Counted from the stretch's first letter, positions 1-10,609 are shown. The stretch is 29,020 nucleotides of DNA from Globomyces pollinis-pini (GCA_025399215.1 MU621303.1:1-29020), one strand, 5' to 3'. Numbers and translations: made by a program. Notes: generated from the letters alone by a model not told the origin.

Positions 1-2
1 GC

Positions 3-7
3 AAAAA
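3..7 (-). terminator. Pol III terminator
   Basis: On the minus strand a T5 run starts 2 nt after the tRNA-Asp 3' end. It is the first T-run downstream of either tRNA and is the expected RNA polymerase III stop for the pair. Confidence 0.7.
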
Positions 8-8
8 G

Positions 9-80
9 CTCTCCAACTGGGAATCGAACCCAGGTCATCCGCGTGACAGGCGGAGATACTAACCACTATACTATTGAAGA
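9..80 (-). tRNA. tRNA-Asp (GTC)
   Basis: The reverse complement folds as a complete cloverleaf without an intron. The 7-bp acceptor stem pairs 74-80 with 10-16 (one G-U), the anticodon GTC lies at 45-47, and the discriminator base is G (position 9), as is usual for tRNA-Asp. The A-box (TAGTATAGTGG) and B-box (GGTTCGAATCC) internal promoter elements are recognisable. It lies only 4 nt downstream of tRNA-Asn and is followed by a T5 run. Confidence 0.97.
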
Positions 81-84
81 CTTC

Positions 85-158
85 CTCCTCCAGGTGGGCT
101 TGAACCACCAACCTCTCGATTAACAGTCGAACGCGCTAGCCAATTGCGCCATGGAGGA
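85..158 (-). tRNA. tRNA-Asn (GTT)
   Basis: The reverse complement gives an intronless tRNA with a perfect 7-bp acceptor stem (152-158 with 86-92), anticodon GTT at 122-124, discriminator G at 85, and A/B boxes (TGGCGCAATTGG, GGTTCAAGCC). There is no T-run between it and tRNA-Asp, so both are probably made as one Pol III precursor. Confidence 0.97.
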
Positions 159-488
159 TATGCTACTTTTTCCAAAATTTCATACTAGAATTAATTCACT
201 TGAAATTCTCATTCTATTGTTATCATCTTAGATTATTGCACATCCTTCAACTGATCAACTCATTTATCACACTAATAAGAGTATTTGTCGTCGCCTTTCA
301 AACCATATACACAGGAACTGAGACAATGTTTTGAGTCTGTCATACCTAGACTAGTAGTCATGTTTTTGAACCGAGTTATTTATATTATAAATCAAAGTGT
401 ATCATCATTGAACCTTTTATCATTCTATTCTAATGTTGTTTGGCAGAATGATTTTAAATATCGCGTTGTTTGCTTAAATTTTTCACAT
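159..488. other. Intergenic, tRNA-Asn / IFT74 upstream
   Basis: About 330 bases of AT-rich sequence between the divergent tRNA pair and IFT74. Short open frames are present but none has family resemblance or splice logic. It should hold the IFT74 promoter; I see no recognisable element. Confidence 0.5.
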
Positions 489-2694
489 ATGTACGGTAAT
501 ATAATCAACATTTCTAAAATCAAAAGGAAGACCACCAACTGGATCGTTAGCAAATCGCCCATCAAGTAGAGCAGGAGTTGGTTCATGTATGCAGTTACGA
601 GTATTAATAACAAGCATGGGGTAGACAAGCTGGAGCTCCACCAACTGCAGGTGGTGTACCAAGAACTGGTAAATATACTATACTTTAATTATTTTAAAAG
701 CGATGGTAATTAATAGTTGTATAATGTTGGTAGCCACCAGGTACAAGTTCAAGAAATCCACCAAGAACTGGATTACAATCAAGTAACTTTCTGAAATATT
801 GATCATAAGGAATGAATGTAATTGATAGACCAACAACTCAACAAGGTCTTGGGGGCATAAGATTAAAAACACAAGGTTTAAAATACGTCTAACTGTATAG
901 GACCTGGAAGACAAGTTCAAGACAGTACATTTTTTCAAACAGAACTGAGACAAAAATTGAACATGATCACCGAAGAAATTTATCGATTAAATACGGAATT
1001 AGAAAATACAAATAAGGAGAATAGCAATTACATGATATTTGAGAAAAAGTATTCCAAAATTACCATAAAATCCTAATGAAATAGAGCTGACGGATTGGCC
1101 GTAGAACTTAGAGACCTTCAAGGGCAACTAGGGGATTTAAACACTTTGGTGGATAAATTACATACTGACACAGATTTGGAAGAGTTTGAACGTGAATATC
1201 ATCAATTATTGGCTAAAAATCAAAGAACTACACAGGCGTTAGATGATATTTTCTTACAAAGACAACAGTATTAATTTGTAGCGATAACGTTATAGACGTG
1301 AATCTGCCATTCGAGATGTTGAAAAACAGATCCAAGAAGAAGAAAAGAGGGCTGAAGATCAAATTGAAGCGTTAGACGCAGGAAGAAGAAAACAATATCA
1401 TGTGTTGAAAGGAGAAAATAATGAATATTTGGCCAGCATTCAAGCACAACAAATGGAACTTGAAAAAATTGAAACAAAAGCAAAAATGCTTCAAGACGTA
1501 ATTGAAGAGTATATACTCACAAAATTTAGGAAGTAGGTAAAGACGTGATAAAACAGAAGGCAATGTCTCTTTACCAAAGATTGAGCGAAGTACGAGACAA
1601 AAAACGAGACTTGGAAGCATCATTACAATCATCTGAATTGGAATCAGGCCCACAAGAGAGAGCTCGACTTCTAGAGCAGGTAAGAAAACCGTAATAATTT
1701 ATCAATAGGTGAAAAATGATAATTTGGAAACTTCTGGAATGGAACGTCGCACACTTGAAATTGAAGAACAAATTCGAAGCATCAAAGAACAATTACTACA
1801 CACGGATACAACTGTTGATCCTCAACAGGCAGAAAAATTAGCAAAGTATGAAGAACTTTTGAAGAAAGATGAGGAAATGCAACAGTTTTTGGATACGTTT
1901 GAAGAAAAGAAAACTGAAAAGATATCACTAAATGAAGCAACAGAAAAAGAAATTGTGAAGATATTAGGCAGAATTCAAGTAATAGACTGTATCATTTTAA
2001 ACTGATAGATATTATCCAAACACGATTTAAGCGTATTACCATCCAAACAAGAATTCAAAGATCTAAATACAGACCTGACAATCAAAGAAACTGAAATGCG
2101 AAATGCGGAAACAACTACTGAAGCATTAACACAAGGTACACACAATTCTTTTAACAAATCAGAACGCGATCAACGTATGCAAGATTTAGAAAAAGTTGGT
2201 CAATTGGAAGTCAAACTAAAGGCCGAATTGGATCATTTAACAGAACGTATTGAAAATATGAAGAAATCTTTAGAATCTATTGGAGATTTAGAAACCGTTA
2301 AAAATGAAACTGATATTTCTCAAGCAGTATTAAATTGTTTTTATATTGATTTTATAGAAACGATCGGCGGAGCGGGATGCTTTACGAATTAACCGTAACA
2401 TCATCAAATCAGAAATCCAAACCTTGAATGCCCAATACGAAGCCAAACGAGCACAACTACTTGAAAACGAAACATTTACTCAATTAGGAGCTCTGGAACA
2501 AAGATTAAGACATTTTGAAGGAATCACTTTCGAATTACGAGATTGTAATCATCACCATTTAAAAACTAAAATTAGTCATCGCTTCAAAAACAGCTGAAAG
2601 TCAGTATAAACCTCTATCAAAGGATGTGTTGAAATTGATGGATGAGGTGAATGGACAGTTATTGAAAATCATGCAAATGTCTGGTGGTAGGTGA
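489..2694 (+). CDS. IFT74: Intraflagellar transport protein IFT74
   Basis: IFT74 is a core coiled-coil subunit of IFT-B that pairs with IFT81 and carries tubulin into the growing flagellum. Fourteen exons: 489-495, 527-586, 630-668, 741-782, 810-875, 901-1048, 1085-1267, 1296-1497, 1530-1679, 1709-1978, 2009-2135, 2163-2326, 2358-2544, 2576-2694. They sum to 1764 nt, giving 587 aa, close to the ~600 aa of animal IFT74. The N-terminus is the basic Gly/Pro/Arg/Thr-rich stretch typical of the family (MYGRPPTGS), followed by the conserved RPTTQQGLGG and GRQVQD segments and then long heptad coiled coil to the end; LENETFTQL and FIASKTAESQY near the C-terminus match the family. Introns are 25-43 nt except one of 72 nt. 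The start rests on a 7-nt first exon and is the least certain part. Confidence 0.9.
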
Positions 2695-2884
2695 TTTCAT
2701 TCACATTTTTGTTCTAAAAAATAAAATAATTTGCTTGAGTACGTGTTTTTAACGATTTGTGTTCACATTGAATTCTGAAACAAGTTAAAAATGAGCTCTG
2801 TTTATGAAAACATGCAAATGAATATATTATTTTGTTTTTATAAGAGTTATTCCAGTACATTTTTTAACGTATAATCAATATAGT

Positions 2885-3493
2885 TTAAAGCAAGGCAAAT
2901 GGAATAGCAGATAAGATAAGGCTATACATAAGGTTGTTGTTTTGTGCAGAACTTTGGCTGATGGTACCGTACGCAGCAGCAGCAGTTTGTTGTGCATTGT
3001 ATCCACCTGGGGTTTCGACAACTCCTGGTGTTGGGCCATATCCACCTGGACCACCAGTCACGGTCGGTAAGGCGGTTTGATAACTATCACCAGTAGGTAC
3101 TGGCCCTCCAGTAGGGACTGGTCCACCAGTAGCATATGGAGTCACGGCTGGTGTAGTTGGTACTGGTCCAGGTCCATTGTATGGAACTGTTGGTGGAACT
3201 TCATAACCTTTAGGTTCATTGTATGATGAAGTTGGTTTTTGATCTTTGTATTCTGGCACAGGCGGTTTAGGTTCATTGTAACTTGGAGCTGGGACTATAG
3301 GTGCAGATTCGTATGAACCAGCTGGTGCAGGAGCAGGAGCAGGGGCAGCTGGAATGGCAGGTACAGCAGGAGGAGCATAGGATCCAGAAGCTGGAGCAGC
3401 AACAGCAGGAGCAGCTTCAGGATGAGGTCCATCATGACCTTCATGTGGCATAGCAAAACCAACAGTAACCAAAGTAAAAATTAAACTCAACAT
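2885..3493 (-). CDS. Secreted proline-rich, probably GPI-anchored protein
   Basis: Single-exon gene of 202 aa. Residues 1-14 form a signal peptide (MLSLIFTLVTVGFA), followed by a His-rich segment (HEGHDGPH) and then about 150 residues rich in Pro, Ala, Gly, Thr and Tyr with short repeats (SYNEPK twice, GGPVPTG twice). The C-terminus is small polar residues (SQSSAQNNN) followed by a hydrophobic tail ending FALL, the layout of a GPI-anchor signal. The protein is therefore probably attached to the plasma membrane or cell wall surface. No enzymatic domain is visible. The His-rich start could bind metal, but this is a guess. Confidence 0.85.
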   Translation of the reverse strand: MLSLIFTLVTVGFAMPHEGHDGPHPEAAPAVAAPASGSYAPPAVPAIPAAPAPAPAPAGSYESAPIVPAPSYNEPKPPVPEYKDQKPTSSYNEPKGYEVPPTVPYNGPGPVPTTPAVTPYATGGPVPTGGPVPTGDSYQTALPTVTGGPGGYGPTPGVVETPGGYNAQQTAAAAYGTISQSSAQNNNLMYSLILSAIPFALL

Positions 3494-3824
3494 TATTTAT
3501 GTTTAGTATCCAAAATAACTGTTACTTTTAACTAAAATCATTGTACAAAGGCTCAATTGACACAAGTAAAACTTAAACAGAATAGGCTCAAATAAGTGTT
3601 GAGCAGACGTTGGCTAGTATCCCAGCCTACCTTTGCCACCATGGAAGTTTCTGGGCTAATAAATTGAAACAAGCATCATCGTTGTTTTTTGCTACTACCA
3701 CAAATGATATCATTGCGCCTTGATGTAAAGTTCACAAGAGTCACGTCCAGTTAGAAAAAAATAGTTTAAAATTAATGGTAAAGATTTACATTTTATATAT
3801 AAAACAAACACATATGAAGATCAT
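3494..3824. other. Intergenic, no gene seen
   Basis: About 330 bases between two minus-strand genes. It should hold the promoter of the proline-rich gene and the 3' end of the Iml2-like gene. No coding frame or clear element is seen. Confidence 0.5.
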
Positions 3825-6182
3825 TCAACTCTTTAATTGTCGCATTAAATATTTTTGAGCATTCAAGCACAACAATTCCAATCCAGGTTCAATATCCACT
3901 ACAGCCATACTCAACCGCGACTCCATACCCCAATCAATTTGACTAGCTGATGACGACAATATACCTTCACTAGTAACCGAACCTGCCGATTTCAACAAGT
4001 ATCTTCGTGACGGGTCACGAGCAAACGATGGTTGTGGCAATGGTGGTGATGCAGATTGTGGTCGATACTTTGTAACCATTAATCGATCTTCTTCCATTTC
4101 TTCCGGAACACATCGGTGTATCAAATCTAACGCTGCCTGATTCTCACCAAATACAATAGATTCCAATTCACTATACTCGTACCAAACGTAATATTGTATC
4201 CCATAGGTATCCTCCAAATCCACCAGCGCAGTCATGGCAGATCGGTAGCATTGCCTTGATATATCACCCAGTCGCATGGTCGGATATCGATCACTGAAAT
4301 AGGTGACGGTATCGACTTGATGGATAGCCAGATATTTGACCAAGGTACCCAAGACCAACCCATGAATGATTGTAGACATGGGCGGATGTTGCTTCAAATC
4401 GCGAAAGGTGGTATCTAATGTCACGGCCAAGTTAATCAGGAGTGGTATACTGCCACGAGAACTCGCCAAGGATGCCAAATCTTTCTGGTAGTACAGAAAC
4501 CAATATAAAAGCATTGGCCGTATCAAGGCATCATCATATATGCCTAGCCATTTACGAATGGTTTTGATAGTGCTGGACACACCCATTTGATAGACTGTAA
4601 ACTCATTTACCACATGCGGCACAATCTGCAGTTGAAGGCGATCCATAATCTTCTGATCGACATCTTCACTCAAATTGAGCAATTGGACACCCACCAACAA
4701 CAACGTCACCAATGATACATCAACCATGTTCCACAACACACCTAATATCGCACTTGCCTCTGTGAAATTTTGTGTTTGAATGTATAGCACAGCCAGTTCG
4801 TATCTTGCTTGTTGAGTATATGTACAAGTCTCCAACGCAATCAAATTCTGACACACGGAAAATGAATAATCATACGATCCTAGTCGACGGTAGACAAGGA
4901 ACGTCAGGTATTGATGTAACGGCGAAACCCTATAATCAAAATAGACGCATGTACCTGAATATAGTATCAATCCGATTAACCATCGTCATAATCTCACGTT
5001 GCTCGGACGGATACGGTAAGGTATAATACCCCAATACCGGAATCCCCAATACATACAACAACAAAGCAGATGCTAATAAGGCTAGGGTTAATAAAAAGTT
5101 GATACATTTAGTTGTTTCCTGGGTAGAGAGTTGATACAGTGTTCGGATCCCAACCCATCGATCATCGATCAGACCAAGATTCTTCATGTAAGAATCTACA
5201 GTATTGGGGAACTAGTGTTAATTTTTGAAAGTACCATGGATGGGATGAGTTGAAAACAGGCAGTGGCAAACGAATGACTGGTACTCAAATGATGTCGTAA
5301 TGAATTCACGGCGTCTTGTAATCCACCTGGCATTGTTACTGTAAGTTTGGAATATTCGATTAAGGCATATCCGATTGTTTGGTACATTCGAAAGGATTTA
5401 CTGATATGACTGTGAAAGGTTAATAAGATTATATTACTGTGATGCCTTGAGAGTTTTACCTAGGTACAACTGTAGAAGACCTTGGTAGAGGTAAATGTCT
5501 GCTAAACAACTATCTAGATCTAATTGCCAGTACTTCCAGAATAGATGCTCTGGACCGTATCCTGGTACATCTTCAAACGATCCAATACGGGTATTTGTCC
5601 CTGCAAGTTTATGCAGTTCTTTCGTGACCACATCTGAAAGTGCTAGTGTAATTGCCTGGAGTCAATGTAAAGTGGTTACTTGTGAATCAGTGATTCGCAG
5701 CATATATTGACATGTTTGTTTACAGGTATGGATACGTGTGATGGTTTCAGCAATAAATTGCGTTCGATGAATTTTGGGGTTGTAAAGGTCCACCTATTGT
5801 TAGATTGAATTGATGATACTTCAAGATATTTCAAAGCAAATCTTGGTAATATTTCAAATCGGTTTTTACGAGTATATATCTCTTTAGCATCCAGTATTTG
5901 AATATTTTTCAACATCTTATGTGCCAATTTTAATTCTGCATCTCTTTTTAAGTAATTTTTGAACGTATCTGACGGTTAATGGATGAGTATACCTTCACCG
6001 TCGATGTGAAAACTGTCGACCATCGAGGAGAATACACTGGGTTTCGAGAGAGACGGTTCATGGGTATAACGATTGGAAACAGAATGTGAGATCTGGATGG
6101 GAGCGGATGTTCCCATTAAGATTTGCCCATCCAAGTATGAATGTGCATCGGTACTTCGTGCTGCATCTATATTCGTTAGCAT
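3825..6182 (-). CDS. Iml2/TTC39-family TPR protein
   Basis: Seven exons: 6182-5993, 5968-5820, 5793-5680, 5655-5438, 5409-5235, 5211-4955, 4929-3825; 2208 nt, 735 aa. Introns are 23-28 nt, among the shortest here. The central part has the order typical of Iml2/TTC39 proteins (DUF3808): a helical 'SFRMYQTIGYALIEY' stretch, then the SHSFATACFQLIPSM / NLGLIDDRWVGIRTL block, a hydrophobic helix at about residues 317-341, then TPR-like helical pairs (QARYELAVLYIQTQNFTEA). Yeast Iml2 is a mitochondrial outer-membrane/cytosolic protein linked to lipid droplets and inclusion-body clearance; TTC39 proteins are the animal relatives. That role is inferred from family only. The Ser-rich stretch near the C-terminus may be unstructured. 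The start could be further upstream, because a CTAAC...TAG motif overlaps the first codons. Confidence 0.75.
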
Positions 6183-6412
6183 TGATTGGTTTAAAGTTAT
6201 AGTTTGTTGTGATACTTTAGTGATTGATAGGGTGATTAGTAGTAATACAGAATACTTTTAGTGATTGTTTTAGTAAATATAATTAGATTTCAATTCCAAT
6301 AATTGATATGGTGACTAAATTGTTGTAGAAATGATTTCCAAAATGCATAAAAAGTGTGTGCCATGGTTGATCAACTTGAAAAATTGTACCCGCTGGTAAT
6401 GAATAGTAATTG

Positions 6413-7149
6413 CTATGGAAATAGAGGCTTTAATTGAAAAGTAGTAATTAATATAGTGATAAATAGGAATTGTTGCAAATAAGTACTGATCTGGTGTTGA
6501 TGTAGAAATGAATTCAGATGTTGAAAAATAGAGCAAATGAAGAGGAGAAAGAAGGTACCTTGATTTATATTTTGAGTTGCAGAAGAGATATAATCACTGG
6601 AATCCGGAAAATCAAAATGCTATAGTTGAGAACGGGAGAGAGACAAACCAAGATAGCATGATCATCATCGAGCAAAGACTCATGCAAATCATCGACATGA
6701 TTCCAGAATAAGACACCATGAATGAGCATTGCGTGAACATAAATGAGTAATTCAGCCCATGAGAAAACGAAAGCGAAAGCGAGGGTGATGAAGGCAGCAA
6801 TTGAGTAAGCAAACTTTGCTCTAATGATCAAGTACAAGAGGGAAGTCTAAGGTTAGAAATGATTTCAGAAGTGGAATACAAAAGTAGTGAAGATAGGGAT
6901 ACGACTCTGAACGGCCCAATGATATTTGAACAAGAATATAGAGAGTAAAGAGACTCTAGTTAAAGCAAGCAAGTATAGATCGAGAGGGACGAGTTGATTC
7001 CAGTGAGGAAAAAGCAGCCAGTAATCTGGATGAATGATAATGTATGATATGTATAGAACAGTAGCAGAGAGAGCATCTAGGGCAATGCAGGTAGCTAAGT
7101 ATATAGTGTGAGGATGGTTGTTTGGTAACTTTTGTATTATATAGTTCAT
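6413..7149 (-). CDS. Four-helix membrane protein, MENTAL-domain-like
   Basis: Exons 7149-6880, 6846-6649 and 6619-6413 give 224 aa, with introns of 33 and 29 nt. Four hydrophobic helices occur at about residues 17-38, 55-78, 82-98 and 101-130. Their order and signature residues (LDLYLLALTR in helix 2, FSWAELL in helix 4) resemble the MENTAL domain of STARD3/STARD3NL, which sits in late endosomes and forms contacts with the ER. After helix 4 there is an acidic segment (LLDDDHAIL) and then DSSDYISSATQN, which could be a phospho-FFAT-like motif for VAP binding. No START domain follows. The last ~50 residues before the TAG at 6413 are hydrophobic and unlike the rest, so the true 3' end may differ through another intron starting at about 6559. 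Family assignment is by eye only. Confidence 0.55.
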
Positions 7150-7456
7150 TTGGTAAAGATCCGAGACAAAGCACAGACATTTAGTAGCACTCCATCATAC
7201 AAGAGACAGTAACTTAATGCAATTAGTAAGTAACAATCAAGGAACAATAGTATTATTATTAGTGTCTATGTTGACAGTAGTAAGCATTGAAGTGATACAA
7301 AACAGGTTGAAACAGGTTAATTGTTTGCTACTTTTACATAGTAAATAACCGTATTAACTATTTATTTAATTAAACCACCGTAAGTATTCTAATATCAATT
7401 ACCAGTATTCTACCAGAATTCTACTAGTATTTTACCACCAACAAAAACAAAAACAA
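7150..7456. promoter_or_regulatory. Divergent upstream region
   Basis: About 300 bases between the start codons of the membrane protein (-) and the ankyrin gene (+). It should contain both promoters. It is AT-rich, with the near-repeat 'attctac(c/t)agta' at about 7407-7435; no known element is recognised. Confidence 0.4.
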
Positions 7457-8703
7457 ATGCTAACTTCTGCTTCAACTTTCAACCCAAATCATTTACGTTC
7501 AATTATAAACTATTCTTCCCTCCCTCGTTTCATTAAATACTGTGATAATATACACTCCTCTAATCAATGTCAAGCAAATATAAGCTCTTCCATCCTTCTC
7601 TCCCTCATATCAGAGCATGCTGATCTCAATTTCATCATTCACTACCTAGACTCTCACTTTGTCATTTCTTCTAATACTCAATCATCAAACTTTGTTGTCT
7701 CTGCAATATTAAACCACAATATATCTGCTTTCTCTTATTTGATCTCTCTTCCCCAATTTCATTCCTTTCATGATGCGAATAATTGGAATTGGTTTCACCA
7801 CATCTGTCATCTAGGTATTCTCTTCTACATTCACCTATAGGTACTTGTCCAGTCATTTCTAATCTCATTTAGGTACTGATGATATTATTGAACCTTAGGT
7901 ATCTTTTCTCTCCTTTTAATCAATCTTTAGGTATACTGTACACTCTAACTCCAGGCTTGACTAATTTTTTAACTACTCTTCTACACACTCTCGACTCCAA
8001 AACATCATTCTCCCTTCTATACTCCGACAACGACATCGGTCTAAGTAATCAAATTCCATTAACTTTAGGTCCCTTCCATCTCGCAATCTCCAGAGGCAGG
8101 ATCCCAATATGCGAAATCCTCGTCGATTTCGGCTTTAACTATAAACTGACTACCAGTCTCTATTCTCCACTTCATGTTGCTGCTTTTGTAGGCCGTATTG
8201 ATTGTGTCCAGTTCTTGCTGGATATCGATATAAGTCCAGATATTCTCAATTCTGAAGGAAATACTTGTCTCCACATCGCTGCCAGTATACACATGAATAA
8301 TTTCTAATACATAGTGGAAGGAGAGGTGAACGTGATACAAATATTAATAGATCATCATGCTAATACATTAATCGCCAACCATCACAACCAATTACCATCG
8401 CACTTGGCTATTCCAGAAACACGTCCCATTCTAGAACGTCACCAATCCATTCAACATCAATTCACCCTACGGATAGCGCAATTGTTGTTAGTGGCACGTC
8501 GACTACTGTTGCTCAATCTTACAGACGATGTGAAACGGTGTGTTTTGGAGCGAGTCCTGGTTGGGTTTGATCGATGTGACATACAATATTTGGTTCTACT
8601 GGCATTTGATCGCACTATGGTTGGGATTTTTGATTGTCAGAATTTATTTACCCCCTATTCTTTTATCATCCAGCTACGACGGAAGATGGTGTCATCTAGT
8701 TGA
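7457..8703 (+). CDS. Ankyrin-repeat protein
   Basis: Model: exon 7457-7814, intron 7815-7954, exon 7955-8284, intron 8285-8314 (30 nt), exon 8315-8703, giving 358 aa. If 7931-7954 is retained the protein is 366 aa. Ankyrin units are clear from the middle on: LGPFHLAISRGRIPICEILVDFG, SPLHVAAFVGRIDCVQFLLD (both interrupted here only by quotation) and GNTCLHIAAMEGEVNVIQIL. The N-terminal ~120 residues are weaker helical repeats. The C-terminal ~90 residues form amphipathic helices (RIAQLLLVARRLLLL) that I do not recognise. The 140-nt interval at 7815-7954 is made of five abutting GTA...AG units and is described separately. Partner and location are unknown; ankyrin repeats indicate protein binding only. 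The stop at 8701-8703 is taken as real, although an overlapping membrane-like frame at 8540-8725 leaves some doubt about the end. Confidence 0.75.
7815..7954 (+). other. Array of five abutting mini-introns
   Basis: Five units lie head to tail without exon sequence between them: 7815-7840 (26 nt), 7841-7872 (32), 7873-7898 (26), 7899-7930 (32), 7931-7954 (24). Each starts GTA; the first four end TAG and the last CAG. Each of the first four, if retained alone, ends in an in-frame TAG. Units 1-4 must be removed to keep the frame; unit 5 is optional. Confidence 0.6.
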
Positions 8704-9300
8704 TGTTCGTTCCTTTTTGTATTGACGTTTCTGTTTATTTTGCTATATAATGACTTCTATTCCTTTATGCTATGATTTCGTTCATGATATTGATGATCCG
8801 TGAGTTCACTTGTATCAATGTGTTTGTCTCAAACCTACATTATGATACTGCATTGTATCTTGATGCCTCTTTAGGAATCTTGACCGTGATTCGTTCCATA
8901 AATAATTCCACCATCCACTCAGTACTGCTGCGTGGTACTGATTCAGTATCCATAAAATATTCTTTAAATCTACAATTTACGGTTAATTTTATCAAAGGGG
9001 TTTTTATTAGGTAGGACGGAACAAAAGGAGATGAAACGTTATTGTACCAATTGGGACCACATTGGAAACACTATTCCACATACTAAATCAATGATTCAAA
9101 AACTGTCAAGCCCATACCAACCTTCTCCAACAAAGCCAATAACATCAACCAGGAAATGAATAAAGTTTTTGAAAATCCAATCCGAAATAAACCCAACCAA
9201 CTAGACTGAAAAAAACAACTCTGTTTCAGACTCGGTCGGGGTCTTCTAGTACGACCAAACCAAAGCATTTGTAGAAATTCTTCACTTATAGAAATACAAA
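8704..9300. other. Intergenic, no supported gene
   Basis: About 600 bases between the ankyrin gene and the first CAP gene. Open frames at 8772-9014 (+) and 9083-9268 (-) show no domain, signal peptide or splice logic. The second part should hold the promoter of the CAP gene at 9301. Confidence 0.5.
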
Positions 9301-10141
9301 ATGAAATTCAATGTGTTAATTCCAGTTTTGATGAATGCAATCATGTCCCAATCCACCACCGAGACCACAACCTCAGCCCCAACTACAACCACAACCACAA
9401 CCACAACTATTGCTGCAACAACTACTCCAAGTTATTACGGAAAATGTTATAAAGCTAATAGAACTACCACTACTACTGCTGCTCCAACTACCACTACTAC
9501 CACAACCACCACTACTACAACCACAGTTGCAAAAACCACCACTGTACCTCCAAAACCTACTGAAGCTGCTGCAAAGAAACCGGAAGTTAAACAACCAGAA
9601 CCTAAAAAACCTGACACACCAGCTCCAGCTCCAGTCACCCCAAAATCAACAGGCGGTTCTGCTCCTGGAGGATTCGCCTCAGCTTGTCTTAGTGCCCACA
9701 ACAGTGCCAGAGCTAGTGGAGTAATACAATCACCTTCTAACCACTAGGGAGTTCAACCACTCACCTGGAGCACCGGCCTAGCTGCATCCGCTCAAGCATG
9801 GGCCAACCAAATCAATGGTAACCACTCCTTACACTAATCCTAGGTCGCGCTATGGTTCATTCCGGCACTGGCAACGGAGAAAACATCTATGGTGGTGCCA
9901 GTTCCTGCCAAGCAGCTGTTGATGCCTTTATGAGCGAGTAAATTATTTCCTTTCCACTCACCTTAGAAAACAATTCTATAAACCTAAAGTTCCTATGGGA
10001 CCATTAAACAACTACCAAGTCGTAGGTCATTTTACTCAAGTCATGTGGAGAGGTACTACACAAGTAGGATGTGGTATTGCAGACAAGATTGTTTGTCAAT
10101 ACAGTCCTGCAGGAAATATGGGAGGTGTTGTGGCCTTTTAA
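9301..10141 (+). CDS. Secreted CAP/PR-1-like protein 1
   Basis: Exons 9301-9720, 9748-9817, 9844-9937 and 9967-10141; introns 27, 26 and 29 nt; 252 aa. The order is: signal peptide (about 1-17), Thr-rich tract, the short motif PSYYGKCYKANR, a second Thr-rich tract, a Pro/Lys/Glu-rich linker, then a CAP (SCP/TAPS) domain from about residue 120. Family marks are AHNSARA, TWS..LA..AQ.WAN, GENIYGG, GHFTQVMWRGTTQVGCG (CAP1) and QYSPAGN (CAP2), including the cavity His and Glu residues. CAP proteins of fungi are secreted and several bind sterols or fatty acids; that role is not proven here. The Thr tracts are likely O-mannosylated stalks. First of four paralogues in this region, and the one with most introns. 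Confidence 0.92.
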
Positions 10142-10609
10142 TATACTCATTTCGTTTTATATTCCAATCATGGTTCATGTTGTTTTCGATTTGGAGTATT
10201 TGAAGCATTTGATTTGTGTCTATCATAGTTTTTATCATTACTTGAACAATGATAATGTAAAAACTACATATAGTATTATAAGTCGAAGCAGGATGGAGAA
10301 TGTATTGGTATGAATATTGAGTGTACATGCTTCAGAAGTAGCAGGTTGTAGTTCCAGAAACTGAATATGGAATATGTACAATGAATTATGGACGGTCATG
10401 TTTTTATAATTACAAATTACATTGAACGAGAAATATAAACACTATCATTGTTTTCAAGTGCCTTCCTTTCGTCTAATGCTCCTTCATACTGAGGAACCTA
10501 CAACGTTACGTACGATACAAGTTGATGAGGTCCCTCGTATTACCTTACCGTTTTCATTCAAAACGTTATGGTCAAACCACACCCAAGCATTTTTTTAATA
10601 AACAATAGA
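10142..10609. other. Intergenic between CAP genes 1 and 2
   Basis: About 470 bases without supported genes. Overlapping short frames on both strands near 10056-10328 are shadows. It includes the 3' end of CAP gene 1 and the promoter of CAP gene 2. Confidence 0.5.

Noticed and set aside
7873..7895. Reading unit 3 of the intron array as an exon coding TDDIIEP, attractive for an ankyrin helix
   Set aside because: In that frame it runs into TAG with no donor before the stop, so it cannot be joined to the downstream exon.
8540..8725. Plus-strand frame with a membrane-like stretch (YNIWFYWHLIALWLGFLIV)
   Set aside because: It overlaps the ankyrin gene in another frame, and no splice junction links it to the ankyrin exons.
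9335..9724. Long Leu/Gln- and Val-rich frames opposite or shifted from the CAP gene Thr tracts (also 10659-10916, 11984-12271)
   Set aside because: These are shadows of ACC/ACT/ACA threonine repeats read in other frames.
10568..10609. Upstream ATG extending CAP protein 2 by 14 residues
   Set aside because: The extension places polar residues before the signal peptide; the second ATG at 10610 gives a standard secretion signal.
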